From assembly GCF_000090795.2 (NCBI RefSeq), contig NW_003546458.1:56354-97747 (forward strand): a DNA stretch of 41,394 nt, read 5' to 3'. Position numbers and translations under genes: made by a program. The stretch is from Amphimedon queenslandica. Lineage: Eukaryota; Porifera; Demospongiae; Haplosclerida; Niphatidae. Numbering within the stretch: position 1 is the stretch's first letter; each line of letters starts with the position of its first letter. Below the pieces are notes generated by a model that was given only the letters and a program-made list of their open reading frames with translations, had not been told where the DNA came from and ran no database searches. Positions 22,601-33,704 of the stretch are shown piece after piece.

Positions 22601-25600
22601 TATGTCAATTTACCAATTCCACTTTAGGTACTTGGTCTACATGTACACCTGTTAGATCATTATTGCTTTGGCTGTCTTCATTGATTGATAGATCATTATT
22701 GCTTTGACTGTCTTCATTGATTGATCCAAAGTGCTAATCAAGAATTAATGTGATGCTGAATATTAAATGTTTGAATAGAAATACAACTTACTGAATCTGG
22801 TAATGAAAGTCTTGAACTACTAAATATATTTTGTTAAATTATACATTTTATTATACTGACTTTTGTGTAATGGGTCCAGGCTTATTTAATTCAGCTGTGG
22901 CTCTCTGTATCTGCCTGCCAATTATATTGAAGAGGTTTCTGTTTCCTATAGCAACACTACGTATCTCCAAAAGCCTTTCCTTTTCAGAGTCATTTTCCCC
23001 ATTGTAAAGGAAAAAGACTGCAAAGAATGCCAAAATATACAAGCTCACATCTTCCTTCTTTGATAGTAAAAGAAATCTTTCAACCTATAAATTGTCATTT
23101 AGAAATTTGTAAGGATGTGGCTTACATCATGAGGAGAAAATAAAAATAAAAATTGAAGGTTTGACTTTAGTTTATTAAAATGATAACTACAGAATAAAGG
23201 TAATTATGTTAAGTATTAATAATTCACACTTACTCATTCATTTTGATAATACATTGATGAAAAACTCCAAAGATTTGAAACATATTATGTGTGGCTCTTA
23301 CCAAAATTACATTATTCTCTTCACTGGACCCTTGTAATTGTTCTTCAATAATAAATCTGTACAAATATAGATCTAATTTAAATTAATTATTGTTCAATAC
23401 TCATACATGAGCTCTTTGATTTCAGTCATACATTCTTCAAAGATTTCAACCAGCTTTTCTTGCCCAGATCTTTTAGGATGGAGATAGCGGAACCTCTTTT
23501 CGTAGAGTTGGAGTAACTGATTAGCATTTGAGCCACTAGTCCCAGCTATATGACTTGTGTTCACAGCAATATTAGCAACAAAATTTTGCCAGTCTTCATT
23601 TATTTTCATTTCTTGAATTTCTTCATCATCCTCAGGTAATTCTTTAACCTTACAACAGCAAAGTTTCAAACAAAATTGTATAAGAAAGTATATGTATAAG
23701 AAAGTATTATTTACTACAACTCTTCTTTTTTAGTAACAAACTCATAAAAAACAAGTCTTTGTTGACTACGACTTACTTCTTCCAGTTGTTTACCATCTAG
23801 GCATAGTAGGTATAGCGGTCTACTTTCAGAAGTCTCATTATCTTGTAATTGAGACACAACTTGTCTGACAATGTCATTATAGATAATGGCATAATTTCGT
23901 GTTACATACTTTAATGACATTATTAGCAATGAGTGTTTTAATTGTCTTTTGTTGCATAAATATACTTGTTCAAGGAAATGGACAAAAGGTTTTTGGAAAT
24001 TCTTATCTATTCCATTGTTTATTATTATACTATATTTAAATAAATCTATATAAAATTCATGTAATCAAAATGCTGCTAACTTGATTAGGTGATGTAATGA
24101 GAAAAATTCACAACATTTGTCTTTAGCAAATTGATACCTTTCACTACAAGCTGCTAAAAATTCAGTCAAACAGAGCAGTTTATTTTGTGCATATATCACC
24201 TAACAGTGTATGGTTAATATATATATATATATATAACTGAGTGCTGTTTTATACTTCTTCATCTTTCTGGCTGGATTCCTTTAAAAGATTTACTGCATTA
24301 CTAATACCCTCAGAGCTCAGAACATCACTGAAGCAATCATGATAAGAATCCAAAAAAAGTCGAAAAAGAAATTGCTGATGAATAAGAATGGAACCCTCTG
24401 TGTCCGGCTGTAAAATGATTGAAAACATAATAGCAAAGCATATGCTATTATACTTATTACTTTCATGAGAATACCAAGAGTTTTAAAAAATTTCAAATAT
24501 TCACTACTGTCACTGTGATAAGTGCTGGCCAGAGTGTACATACACTCAATATCATTGTTGCTCATTCTTAGACAAAGCTCTCTGTTTTTCTCAAATACCT
24601 GCAAAAAGTTTAATGAAAAGTGGATGATGAAATACAATTACTTCAGCCAGCAAATGAGCAACTGCAGCAACTCCTGTCCTGACTTTTAATAACTGAGGGA
24701 TACTGACAAATATCTTTGCTTTCACCTAATCATACATGTACATACATGAATATTACAATACAAAAATATTTCATAACCATTTTATTCCCTTGGCACATTA
24801 ATTGCAGAAACTTAAATGCCCGATTAAGAAGTTGGAGCTGATTTGTATTTGCATGACAGACTCTTTGTGAGAATTTCAACACATATACCATGAGTGCTGA
24901 AAAAATACCTATTGATAAATACAATAAAGTGTAATAAAATACAAAGTTAACAAATCATTACCAGATGTATATGCTAGCATTTGAATGCGCCTTCGTGGTA
25001 CTATATTATTCTTGTTATCTTTTTTAACCATAGCACAACCATACCATTTTAAGTCCTCTGATGTACCTACATAAGCATGTAAACAATAAAAGTAATAGAT
25101 CACAAGTAATCTTACGAATATTTCCCAATCCTTGTATTAATACCAATAATGACTTATTAGCGTCCGTAAAACTTCCCCTTTTAGTAAAATCTGTGACTGT
25201 ACTATCCTCTTTAAAAATAAGATAAGAATTTTTTGCATCTTCAATCATTTTGTGCTCCATCTACATAATATGAGATGGATAATTATACAATTATGCATAA
25301 CTACAATGCTACTATGCAAACATAGTACTATTACATTAATCAGCTGGAATAAATACTATTAATTGAAAATTTTTTAAGGGAATCCTTTTTAATTTGTAAA
25401 AAAATCTGATTTTGACTGGAAATACTTAGTTTTGCACAAAAATTGATTGGCTCTGAATTTTGCAAAATGAGGAAAATGAAAAATACTCTCTAAGCAATTT
25501 TAAAAAATCAATGGTGGCAACTGCCCCTTTGATTAGTAAAAATTTAGCCCTTTAAAATTATACGATATTGGTTTGCCTTTCTGTTACTATTACATATTGC

Positions 25601-28600
25601 TGCCTAATAACATTTTGTTTATACTCACGTCATGTATGTCAATAAGTAATGCGACACTAGCCTGTCTCAATTCATCATTAGGATAATGCATTAAACATTC
25701 TAACACTTTCTTTAGATTAGGGCCCTTTGGTTCCTCTGCACTAGGGCCCTTTGGATCTGCTATATCAAAGCATTCATACAGCTTTAAATCAGAAAAAAGA
25801 CTTTTCACTCCACCAGGATTAATTCTGTAATAAACTGGTAACAATTTGTAAAATTATTTTAGATAAAATACCCTTCTTCAGTTGCAAATATAAGGAGAAA
25901 TTTCTATAGAATAAGCTATAAATTAATTATTTTATATAATCAAACTATATACCTCAAGCCCTAAATAAATCAATTGCTTTAGAAAAGAGTGCAACACCTT
26001 GATGATGCTGAGGTAATAAAAGTAAATTTTGCAAGTACAAATTAAAATACATACTTTACTTTTAGCCTGAAAAGGGACAGATTCTCTTGTCTGTAGCTAT
26101 AACCTACATCTAATGTAAAGCAAAATGATGTATCATAGCATTAGGTGACAATTGTACATACCAACTCCTCTCTCTGCAATCATGATGGTGTCATCTCTTC
26201 CATCAAGCATTTGGACAAGTAAAGGTAAATTAATAAAGACTTCATCTCCTTCATCATTTATTAAATATTTAAGTTCAGTTTTGTCATCAGTAAAGAAGTT
26301 GTCCGGGACTTCAGTTTTACAATTCCAGCAGAGTCCATATGCAATCAAAGTATTAAACAATTCCATTAAATCAGAGAGAAAGAAGCTCTTTGTAGTTAGC
26401 TACATATCATAATAAATAGATACAAACATAATCAAAACAACTGACTTTGCAATCTGCAATGGTAATGCATTGTTTAAGTAGCTCTACAATATCCCTAATA
26501 TGTTCATGTTTCATAAGACTACTTTCTGCCACATTTGAGGCATATAAGGGCCTGCTGGTCTTGTTTGTTTTTTTAACTTTACTCCAAAACTACAAATAAA
26601 TGAGCACTTTAAAGTTTAAACTAAAAATGAAAGGGCTTACATAGCAGTGCCATATGTTGTCAATGTCAATACCAGAATTTTCAATTTTTGGTTCAATATA
26701 TGCAGATATAATGCACTTTAAGTAAGCTGATTTCAACTTGTTGCATAGGACACTATCATTCACAACACTGTCTATTAAACCACCTGGGTATAAACAGCTA
26801 GTGTCAAATGGGCAATGCTTCTTGACGAAATCACTTGATACTCTTTCACCTCCCTTAAAAATAATAAAATTTAAATAAAATGATATAATAATAACCTTGC
26901 AAAGAGCTGCAAAAAAATCCAGTAAAGATATAAAATAATTGATCTAAAAACCAAGAATAAAATTAAATTATGCTAAAAGTAACTGTACCTTGACCTTTGC
27001 ATTTTCAGAAAAATTTTCTAGAACAAAACTTCCACCGTTTACATGGTACAGTACTCCATCTTCAACAATTTTAAATATGGGAATCTTTAAAAATTTACAT
27101 TAGAAGTATCAGCAAGAAAGTGTGCATAATATATGGCTGACCTCCTTCCTTCCATTTTCTAACTCAGTACAAATATATTCTATGCATTTAATAAAATTAA
27201 TAATTTGTTATGATAATGATACTTTGCATTTCTTCAAAAGGAATACCATTAGGTGTACACAGCATTGCAAAAATTTCAATAATAGTCTTGTCATTAATAG
27301 TCTATAGAATAATCATAGTGCTATTGCAGCTTTATGATGCACCATCTCTTACCAATGGCCATGTAATTCTATCTAAAAACTTTGAATTAAGGAGTGATAG
27401 AGCAACAGTATCAGCAACTCCACTACAAGGAAGACAACAAATAATTAATACATCAGAATTCTGATTTATGACTATAAAGCTACCTTTGCCTTTCAAGGAG
27501 GTGATATAAAATCATTTGAATTTTTGAATTTTTTGTAAGCTATAATAATTTATAAAATGCCGGTAAATCTTACAATGTCTAACCTGTGATGCAACCACAT
27601 CTGCTAGTGACATGTCACAGGGCTGAGGTCTATGTATGAAATATAGGTGTGATCTGTGGCTGTGTATTTTTATGAAATCTGTTAATATACTTGCAATTTC
27701 AGTACAGATTCGACTAAAAATAATTACACATTAAAATATCTATTTTTGTTCAGCGTTTTTATTTACTCTGACAATTTAACGCAAAGAAAATTAACCAACA
27801 AAGCTATGACTTCACTGCTACGTGATATTTTGCCACGAGTCTTTCTTGTAGTGGATAATCCTTTTTTGAGCCATTTACTTACACATTGCAACACATCCAA
27901 GCATGTCTCTTCATCATTAGGATTCAAAGTTAAAGCATATTCTTCTAGTGGAACAGGATTTCGTACTAAAATCTCTTGCTAATAATCAATAATTTAATAT
28001 TAGATCCATATAATGTACTTACCAATATACTCTTAACACTTTTGGCAAAATATAATTTAAATAATGACTTCTTTTCAACCTTTATGCAATAAATGAATAA
28101 TTAAGGGAAAAATGATTTGGTTGTTACTTCTCCAACTTTGATGATACACTTTTTTCTTGTTACACAGTCATCACTAAGATCACTGCACTTTACCTGATGC
28201 AGTATACATAACATACCATTACATGTATTCTTACTATTCTTAGCCACTGAGTACTAATTTGTCTCTTCTTTGAGTCTCTAAATGGCTTTTTCTTTGTGTC
28301 CAGTGATAAGTATGCATTGCTTTTACTGTCAGCCACCTTTAGCATTATCTCAGAATCTTGCTGTACTTCTTCAATTGACTATAAATTAAAATGTGAGTCA
28401 TGCAAACTGCTATCATTCAACATAATTATTACTGAATCAGTATTAGGAGTTGCAGGTTCAATTATGAATTTGTATTGATAGCCTCGACTTCCAATTCCGT
28501 TGACTGCTACCAGCTACAAAAACATTTATGCATAAATGTTATTATAATCAATGGTGCTGTTATACTTCGAATTCTCCACTTTTATTATTCAGTGCAAGAT

Positions 28601-30193
28601 ATCTCTGTGTTTGTAAGTGTCTCAAAGAACATTTATCATCAAATTTAAAGGGTGTACCTATACGTGTATATCAATACCAAGATACAGTATATCATTACCA
28701 TCCAGTGGTTTATCCCATTTCTCTAGTAGCCAATAACAATCCCCAGAAACAGGTAATGGCTTGTGAACTCCATTAGGTAGTTTCCTTTTTTGGGTAAAGC
28801 CAACTAGTGAGAAACATTATGAAAACAATTGCATTGCAAGTACACTGACCCTTGAACAGTCCCTCTTGTCTAAAATGTTCAAGTCCTCTTGTCCATATAC
28901 TAGGGTCTAATGTTGAGCCTTCCCCATGAAGAAAAGCATCTGTCTCCAGACAGGAGAGTCTCACAACACTTCCTCCCTAAAATCAAAATTGTTATAAATT
29001 TAATTAGCGACGTCACAGGTGGATGGAATTACTTACTCTAATGGAACCAGAATTCGCTTTAACACTTCTATGTAAGGACACAGTAAATCCAATGCTGTCA
29101 CAAATTGAATCACTTGAAGGTAAAGATATAAATCATTATTCATTCCTTAATATTATCATCTAACCTCACAGATAGCTTATTGTCATCCTCATTACTGACT
29201 ATATAAGAAGGCTCAAAGGATGACTTGAGAAATATGGTATCACCAGAACAAACCTTTAAATACATTTAATGATAAAGGAGACTTTAAGTACAGCCACTAA
29301 CTGCATCTCCAAATTGTTTCTCTTCATTTGGCAGATGAACAATAAAGAGGCACGTTCTTTCATCATATTCAGGTCTAAAAGTGATCTATTGCACGCATGG
29401 GGCATAAATTAACTGAGAATAAAATAAAAACTAACATATTTATCTCCTTCACTGGAACAAGACAAAGATAAATACATCTTAGAGCCCATATGCAACAGCT
29501 ATAGGTATATGCAGTCACAATAAAGCAATGCATGTTAATATTCGCCCCAAACCTTGATTTTTCTTCCATACACAAGCTTCATGCAATAACTAGTGTCTTT
29601 TCTAACATGTGTATCATCCTGAAAAGACTCTTCACTAAAAGGTAAAATTAATTATAAACCACAAGAATGAGGAAAGGCTAATTAAGACTGTTTTGAAATA
29701 TATACCTTAATAATTCTGGTATAACTTTGAATGATAGATCTATATAATAATAATAATAACTTAAGCGCTAATTAAACATAATTATTTTCTGCTGTAATGA
29801 ATATCATTTTACTTTACACTACAAGTAGACACAAAGTACAACTTACAATGGACATTTGGTGGAATGGCCCTTTCCTTAATCTCATCATACGCTAAAGGAT
29901 GAAGTGAGGGTTGATTGAATGCATACTTGTCCCATGCTTCATAAGCTCTGTCATTTTTATCTTTACTACAAAAGTTGAAGAATAAACAAACATATATATA
30001 CATATCTCATGCGGATGCATATATAGATCTAGATTGTGCAGACTCAGACTGAGGCTGAATTCTTAAGCTTAGGTCTTGTGCTAGCATACCTCCTGATTGG
30101 CTGCATTGAGTAAAGAAATAACTTTTGACCCTTCACTTCATAAGAAAGGAGTATAGTGTCTCCTTCACGTACAAAAGCAGTTCCTTCCTCCAT
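19634..30193 (-). CDS. ITPR-like intracellular calcium-release channel, copy B, complete
   Basis: Intron-rich gene from ATG 30193-30191 to TAA 19636-19634. Exon 1 is 30193-30090. In order: beta-trefoil with MKLVYGRKIK then LLHMGSKMYLSLS, matching the IP3-receptor QLLHLKSNKYL region; MIR segment (VVRLSCLETDAFLHGEG, about 28.85-28.98 kb); RIH exons (IIEIFAMLCTPNGIP near 27.2 kb); a second helical block (LLVQMLDGRDD, about 26.2 kb); RIH-associated region (AFKFLQLMCQGNK, about 24.8 kb); and the channel. Channel exons: S1 LLILLTILLNLLILSLYII (about 21.15 kb), S4-S5 (20.5-20.8 kb), pore exon 20487-20312, S6 exon 20254-20093, CFVCG exon 20039-19947, then 19902-19777 and 19717-19634. The last four join in phase (54, 31, 42 and 28 codons). 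The family releases Ca2+ from the ER. Size and the C-terminal CFxCG fit ITPR better than ryanodine receptor, but the pore filter and IP3-binding loop are non-canonical. Confidence 0.85.
20093..20487 (-). other. Pore loop and S6 coding exons of ITPR-like B
   Basis: Exon 20487-20312 encodes S5 (LVLFALLWIYAIISF) and the pore start CDSLFECYITVLRVGLFSS-FGG; the donor GTAAGT follows directly. After a 57-bp intron, exon 20254-20093 starts SIPSTYVNQ and continues FTIFAWRAIIDVSYYLI with the S6 end PIAIGIFNDGFSKLNNE. The flanks align well with IP3 receptors (CETLLMCIVTVL..GL; ARVIYDLLFFF; GVIIDTFADLRSE), but where they have GGGVGD this gene has SSFGG-SIPS. Confidence 0.8.
24218..24234. repeat. Short (TA)n run
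   Basis: Alternating TA of about 17 bases in an intron of ITPR-like B. No function suggested. Confidence 0.85.
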
Positions 30194-30275
30194 GGTGAGC
30201 TCGCCTTTCTTTCTATAGGGTGGGGCTGAAGGTAGGAGGAGCCTTAGGCCCTTTAGGCGTGGCAATTCTATAAAA
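30194..30275. promoter_or_regulatory. Putative bidirectional promoter, ITPR-like B / SYF2 B
   Basis: 82 bp lie between the divergent start codons. The sequence around the SYF2 start (AAAATGGCGTCTTG) is conserved with the other module, while the middle differs by small indels, including loss of about 40 bp. GC-rich relative to the surroundings. No recognisable TATA box. Call rests on position and on the same arrangement in both modules. Confidence 0.65.
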
Positions 30276-33200
30276 ATGGCGTCTTGTTCATTAGTTCTAG
30301 ATGGTAGAGAAATTGAACAAGAAAGCGAGGGAATAGAGGAACAAGAAGAAGAAGTAGAAGAGGAAGAACAATCAAGAGAAGTTCAAGATAATTCCGAGAC
30401 TGTTTCATCTGGAAAGAGTGAAGAGAGGTTAAAAAGGTTCAGGGAACTACGTTTAAGAAGAGTAATGACTATTAGTGTGTACAAATAACTGTGTATATAA
30501 TGTATACCTTTATGTAGAATGAAGCAAAGAAATTGAATCGCAAAGAAGTCGTTGAGGAAGACAGACGGAATAAGTTACCAGCCAACTTTGAAATACGTCG
30601 CCGTAAAGCAGAATGGGAGGAACAGGAAGAGGAATTTAAGAAAGTACGTGCATTATTATTGTTGTTGTTGTTGTTGTTTTTATGTATTGTACTATTACAT
30701 TTCATGTGTACAGGGTCCCACAAAGCATGCTAAGTGAGTGCTCCATGAGCTGGAAAGCTCTACAATAGTGCATGTACATGTATGGCCTTTGGAAACTTTA
30801 AAAATTAAAATCCATTTTGATCAAAATCAGCTCAAATTTGCTACACAACATAAGTACATGTACCGTATATCCTTAAATAAAAGCCAGATGTGAATAAACG
30901 CCGGGGTAGCAATAGAATGGAAGTATAAATACGCAAATCTAGCCTTGAAGTAACTGAGATACTTGGTAGATACTTCCTTAAGTTCCTGAAGTCAAGTGTA
31001 TGGGGTCCCCAGTTCAAATCCCGCTCTGGGCCCAAGTTTTTTTATAAAAAAAAATTTTTTTGAGGTTCAAATGCCATTTTAAGAAATACCGTATAGTGGG
31101 AAATTTTGGAGGGAATTAAATTTGGCGAATTTGGCGTTATGATAGCCATTCGCCAAAATTAAATCCGCCATTTTGAGCCATTATACGCATGCTCAATGGC
31201 ACATGGCCACCAATTCGCCAAATTAAAATCCGCCAATCACCAAAATTTAGCAATTCGCCAAATTTTAGTCCCTCCAAAATTTTCCGCTATACGGTAGACA
31301 GACACCTGGGCTTTTGTTTAAGGAAATACAGTATATGTATCAGAAAAAATTATAAAAATGGAGAATTCTTTCCTAGTCATTTTTGGTAAAATTTATCCAT
31401 TGACCCTGTACTATAGTACAGGGACTTTGGCTTGATTTTAAACAACTTTAAAAATTCATTAAAAAAACCAATTTTAATTGAAATCAGCTCAAACTTTCTG
31501 CACAACATAAGTACATGTATATGTATCAGAAAAAAAATATAAATATGCAAAATTCTGTCCCCCAGCCATTTTTGGTGAAATTGGCCTGAGACCCTACAGG
31601 GACTTTGGCCTGATTTTGGAGCAACTTTAAAAATTCATAAAAAATCTAATTTTGATCGGAATCAGCTCAAACTTTCTACACAACATAAGAAAATGTATAT
31701 GTATTAGGAAAAAATATAAAAATGGAGAATTCTCTCCTAGCCATTTTTGGCGAAGTTTGGCCTGAGACCGTGTACTATAGTACAGGGACTTTGACCCGAT
31801 TTTGGAGCAACTTTAAAAATTTGTAAAAAAACCAATTTTAATTGAAATCAGCTCAAACTTTCTGCACAACATAAGTACATGTATATGTATCAGGAAAAAA
31901 TATAAAAATGCAAAATTCTCTCCTAGCCATTTTTGGCGAAATTGGCCTGAGACCCTGTACAGGGACTTTGGCCTGATTTTGGAGCAACTTTAAAAATTTG
32001 TAAAAAATCCAATTTTGATCAGAATTAGCTCAAATTTTCTACGCTACATAAGTACATGTATATGTATCAGAAAAAAATATAAAAATGCAAAATGGTCATT
32101 TTTTAGCAAAAATTTGGCCAAACTACAAGTATACCTAAACTACCAGTAGCCATAATTATTATTCACACTATGTGAAGTCATACTCCTTGCTAAGTCTTCT
32201 TTTAGTTTATTTCCTTTCTTTCCCCTAGAAAGCTGAAGAAGCTGGTGAAGACTACAAACAACTCAAGTTACTTGATGCCAGTGCTGATGAACTGGACCGA
32301 CTCCAACGAAAGCGTAAGAAGAAGAACCCTGACCCTGGCTTCTCAGGTAAATATAACTAGTAGACATTTTTTACTAGTAAAGTATGATAGGGAAACATTT
32401 TTTTGTAATGGTTAGGGTCTAGAAATATTATTAAAATATTATTATTATTGAATTTGTGCATGAATAGAAATGTAGCTTTATACCTAAATGTAGATTTACA
32501 TGTACCGTATTTCCTCGTGGAAACGCCTAGGCGTTTATTTCTTATAGAGACCTGTTTGCTAGGCGTTTAAATGAAGTAGGCGTTTATACGAGGTGGGCGT
32601 TTATAACCCAAAAATAATCCTTACCACCATGTTTCAATAGACACAACGCGTAGTTTAAAACTGACATCAAAACTTCTGAGTTTCTTTAGCCCTCTCAGCT
32701 GCAGCTGCCATTGTAGAATGTAAACTACTAAACTACGTAAGGTACATGTACCACGTGAATGGGGTAGGTGGGTGTGGTATAGGCTTTTAATCAAGAATGG
32801 GCGTCTAAACAAGCATGGGCGTTTATTGTCAAAGTTATGTGCTGTCTCTAGGCGTTTATACAGGCATGGGCGTTTATAGGGAGTTGGCGTTTCCACGAGG
32901 AAATACGGTACATGTACACATTATCACCTAAATGTAGATGTAGTGATGTACATGTGTGTACATGTACATGTGTGAAGTGTGAACATGCTTGACATTGTGT
33001 AGATTACAAAGATGCTCAATACAGACAGTACGAGAGGCTCATCAAACAGGTTAATCCTGATCTTGAATCGTACGAAAAGAAGAAACTAGAACTGTGAGTT
33101 GTACAATCACTTTGCAAGTGTTTAGAATAAAGTGTACATGTTCTTTTTAGAGGAGAGGAGATGTACCCCACTGCCAATAGCTTAGGCTATGGTGGACTGG

Positions 33201-33479
33201 GTGAAGTATCTAAGGAAGGAATGGACAGAATGCTTAAAGACCTCGACAAACAGTAATAATAATGATTGCTGTGTGTATGTTGGCTCTAATTATTATCATC
33301 TTTGTATTTTTAGAATCGAAAAGAGGTCCAAGTTTAGTCGTCGGAGAGAGTTCATGCATGATGCTGATGTGGACTATATCAACGAGAGGAATAGGGGCTT
33401 TAATAGGAAAGCCGCTCGATATTATGACAAATACACAGCAGAAATCAAAAACAACCTTGAAAGAGGAACAGCCATATAA
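30276..33479 (+). CDS. SYF2: SYF2 pre-mRNA splicing factor, copy B, complete
   Basis: Six exons (30276-30461, 30518-30643, 32229-32346, 33003-33093, 33151-33252, 33314-33479) total 789 bp and encode 262 aa, close to the usual ~240 aa of animal SYF2. The N-terminus is acidic ([11 protein letters not shown]). The family core follows: [63 protein letters not shown], then [11 protein letters not shown] and the hallmark C-terminus [19 protein letters not shown]...[18 protein letters not shown]2 is a nuclear protein of the Prp19/XAB2-containing activated spliceosome. Introns 2 and 4 are swollen by repeats and MITE-like elements; the other three are about 56-61 bp. This is the only full-length SYF2 in the window, so it presumably supplies the function. 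Confidence 0.95.
30655..30678 (+). repeat. (TTG)n microsatellite in SYF2 B intron 2
   Basis: ATTATTATTG followed by a run of TTG triplets directly after the exon-2 donor. The same run, a little longer, is at 10668-10699 in copy A. It generates the poly-Asn and poly-Leu ORFs on the two strands, which are not genes. Confidence 0.9.
30861..31333. mobile_element. MITE-like element with TACCGTAT ends, carrying a nested insertion
   Basis: Orthologue of the 260-bp element at 10885-11144. The left end TACCGTATATCC is intact; the right end is mutated (GGAAATACAGTA). The tRNA-like B-box AGTTCAAATCCCGC is at about 31010-31023. The extra ~210 bp relative to copy A is the separate element at 31087-31296. 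Confidence 0.75.
31087..31296. mobile_element. Nested ~208-bp MITE-like element with TA target duplication
   Basis: Ends TACCGTATAG(T/C)GG... are inverted copies over about 28 bp (both carry AAATTTTGGAGGGA or AAAATTTTGGAGGGA inward). Copy A has the empty site AAGAAATAGAC; here it is AAGAAA-TA-element-TA-GAC, which shows a TA duplication, as expected of Tc1/mariner-type movement. The inside holds many GGCGAATT/AATTCGCC repeats and no ORF of note. Confidence 0.88.
32503..32910. mobile_element. 408-bp MITE-like element with perfect 25-bp terminal inverted repeats
   Basis: 32503-32527 and 32886-32910 are perfect inverted copies (outer bases TACCGTATTTCCTCGTGG). It lies in SYF2 B intron 4 and is absent from the same intron of copy A. 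The interior has about eight copies of a RGGCGTTTAT-like motif in one orientation. The flanks are CATG/TACATG-like, so a TA target duplication is possible but ambiguous. The ORF on the minus strand (32621-32896) only reflects the internal repeats. Confidence 0.88.
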
Positions 33480-33704
33480 TACTAATAATACCGTCCTTGT
33501 TCGTTCATTAATAATAATAATTTTAATTATAATTGTTGTTAATTAATAAAAGTTCCAATTAATTTTTTAATTTAATGATGATAGGAGGAGCCATAGGAGT
33601 GGTTTTCTACTGGAAATGGCTGCGGACTAGAGTTTGTAAACCTTCCTCTCCTACTCTAATTCTCTACCTCTCTTTGAGCTCTATTGTCCTTTCCTATCGC
33701 GGGA
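33480..33704. other. Intergenic region SYF2 B - LRRK-like
   Basis: 225 bp between the SYF2 stop and the next ATG on the same strand. The first half is AT-rich (AATAATAATT, AATAAAAG at 33545, a possible poly(A) signal region); the second half is pyrimidine-rich and likely the start region of the LRRK-like gene. Confidence 0.5.

Larger units (their letters stand above)
30790..32115 (+). repeat. ~180-bp tandem repeat array in SYF2 B intron 2
   Basis: CAGCTCAAACTTTCT-type cores begin at 31485, 31663, 31849 and about 32026 (spacings 178, 186, 177), with an earlier unit near 30829 split off by a MITE-like element. Some units carry a palindrome with TACTATAGTA at its centre; at 31404-31423 it is a perfect 20-bp palindrome. 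Copy A has only about two units, so the array changed in number after the duplication. Confidence 0.9.

Noticed and set aside
32621..32896. 91-aa minus-strand ORF as a transposon protein
   Set aside because: It lies inside the 408-bp MITE and reflects the repeated internal motif; no transposase motif is present.
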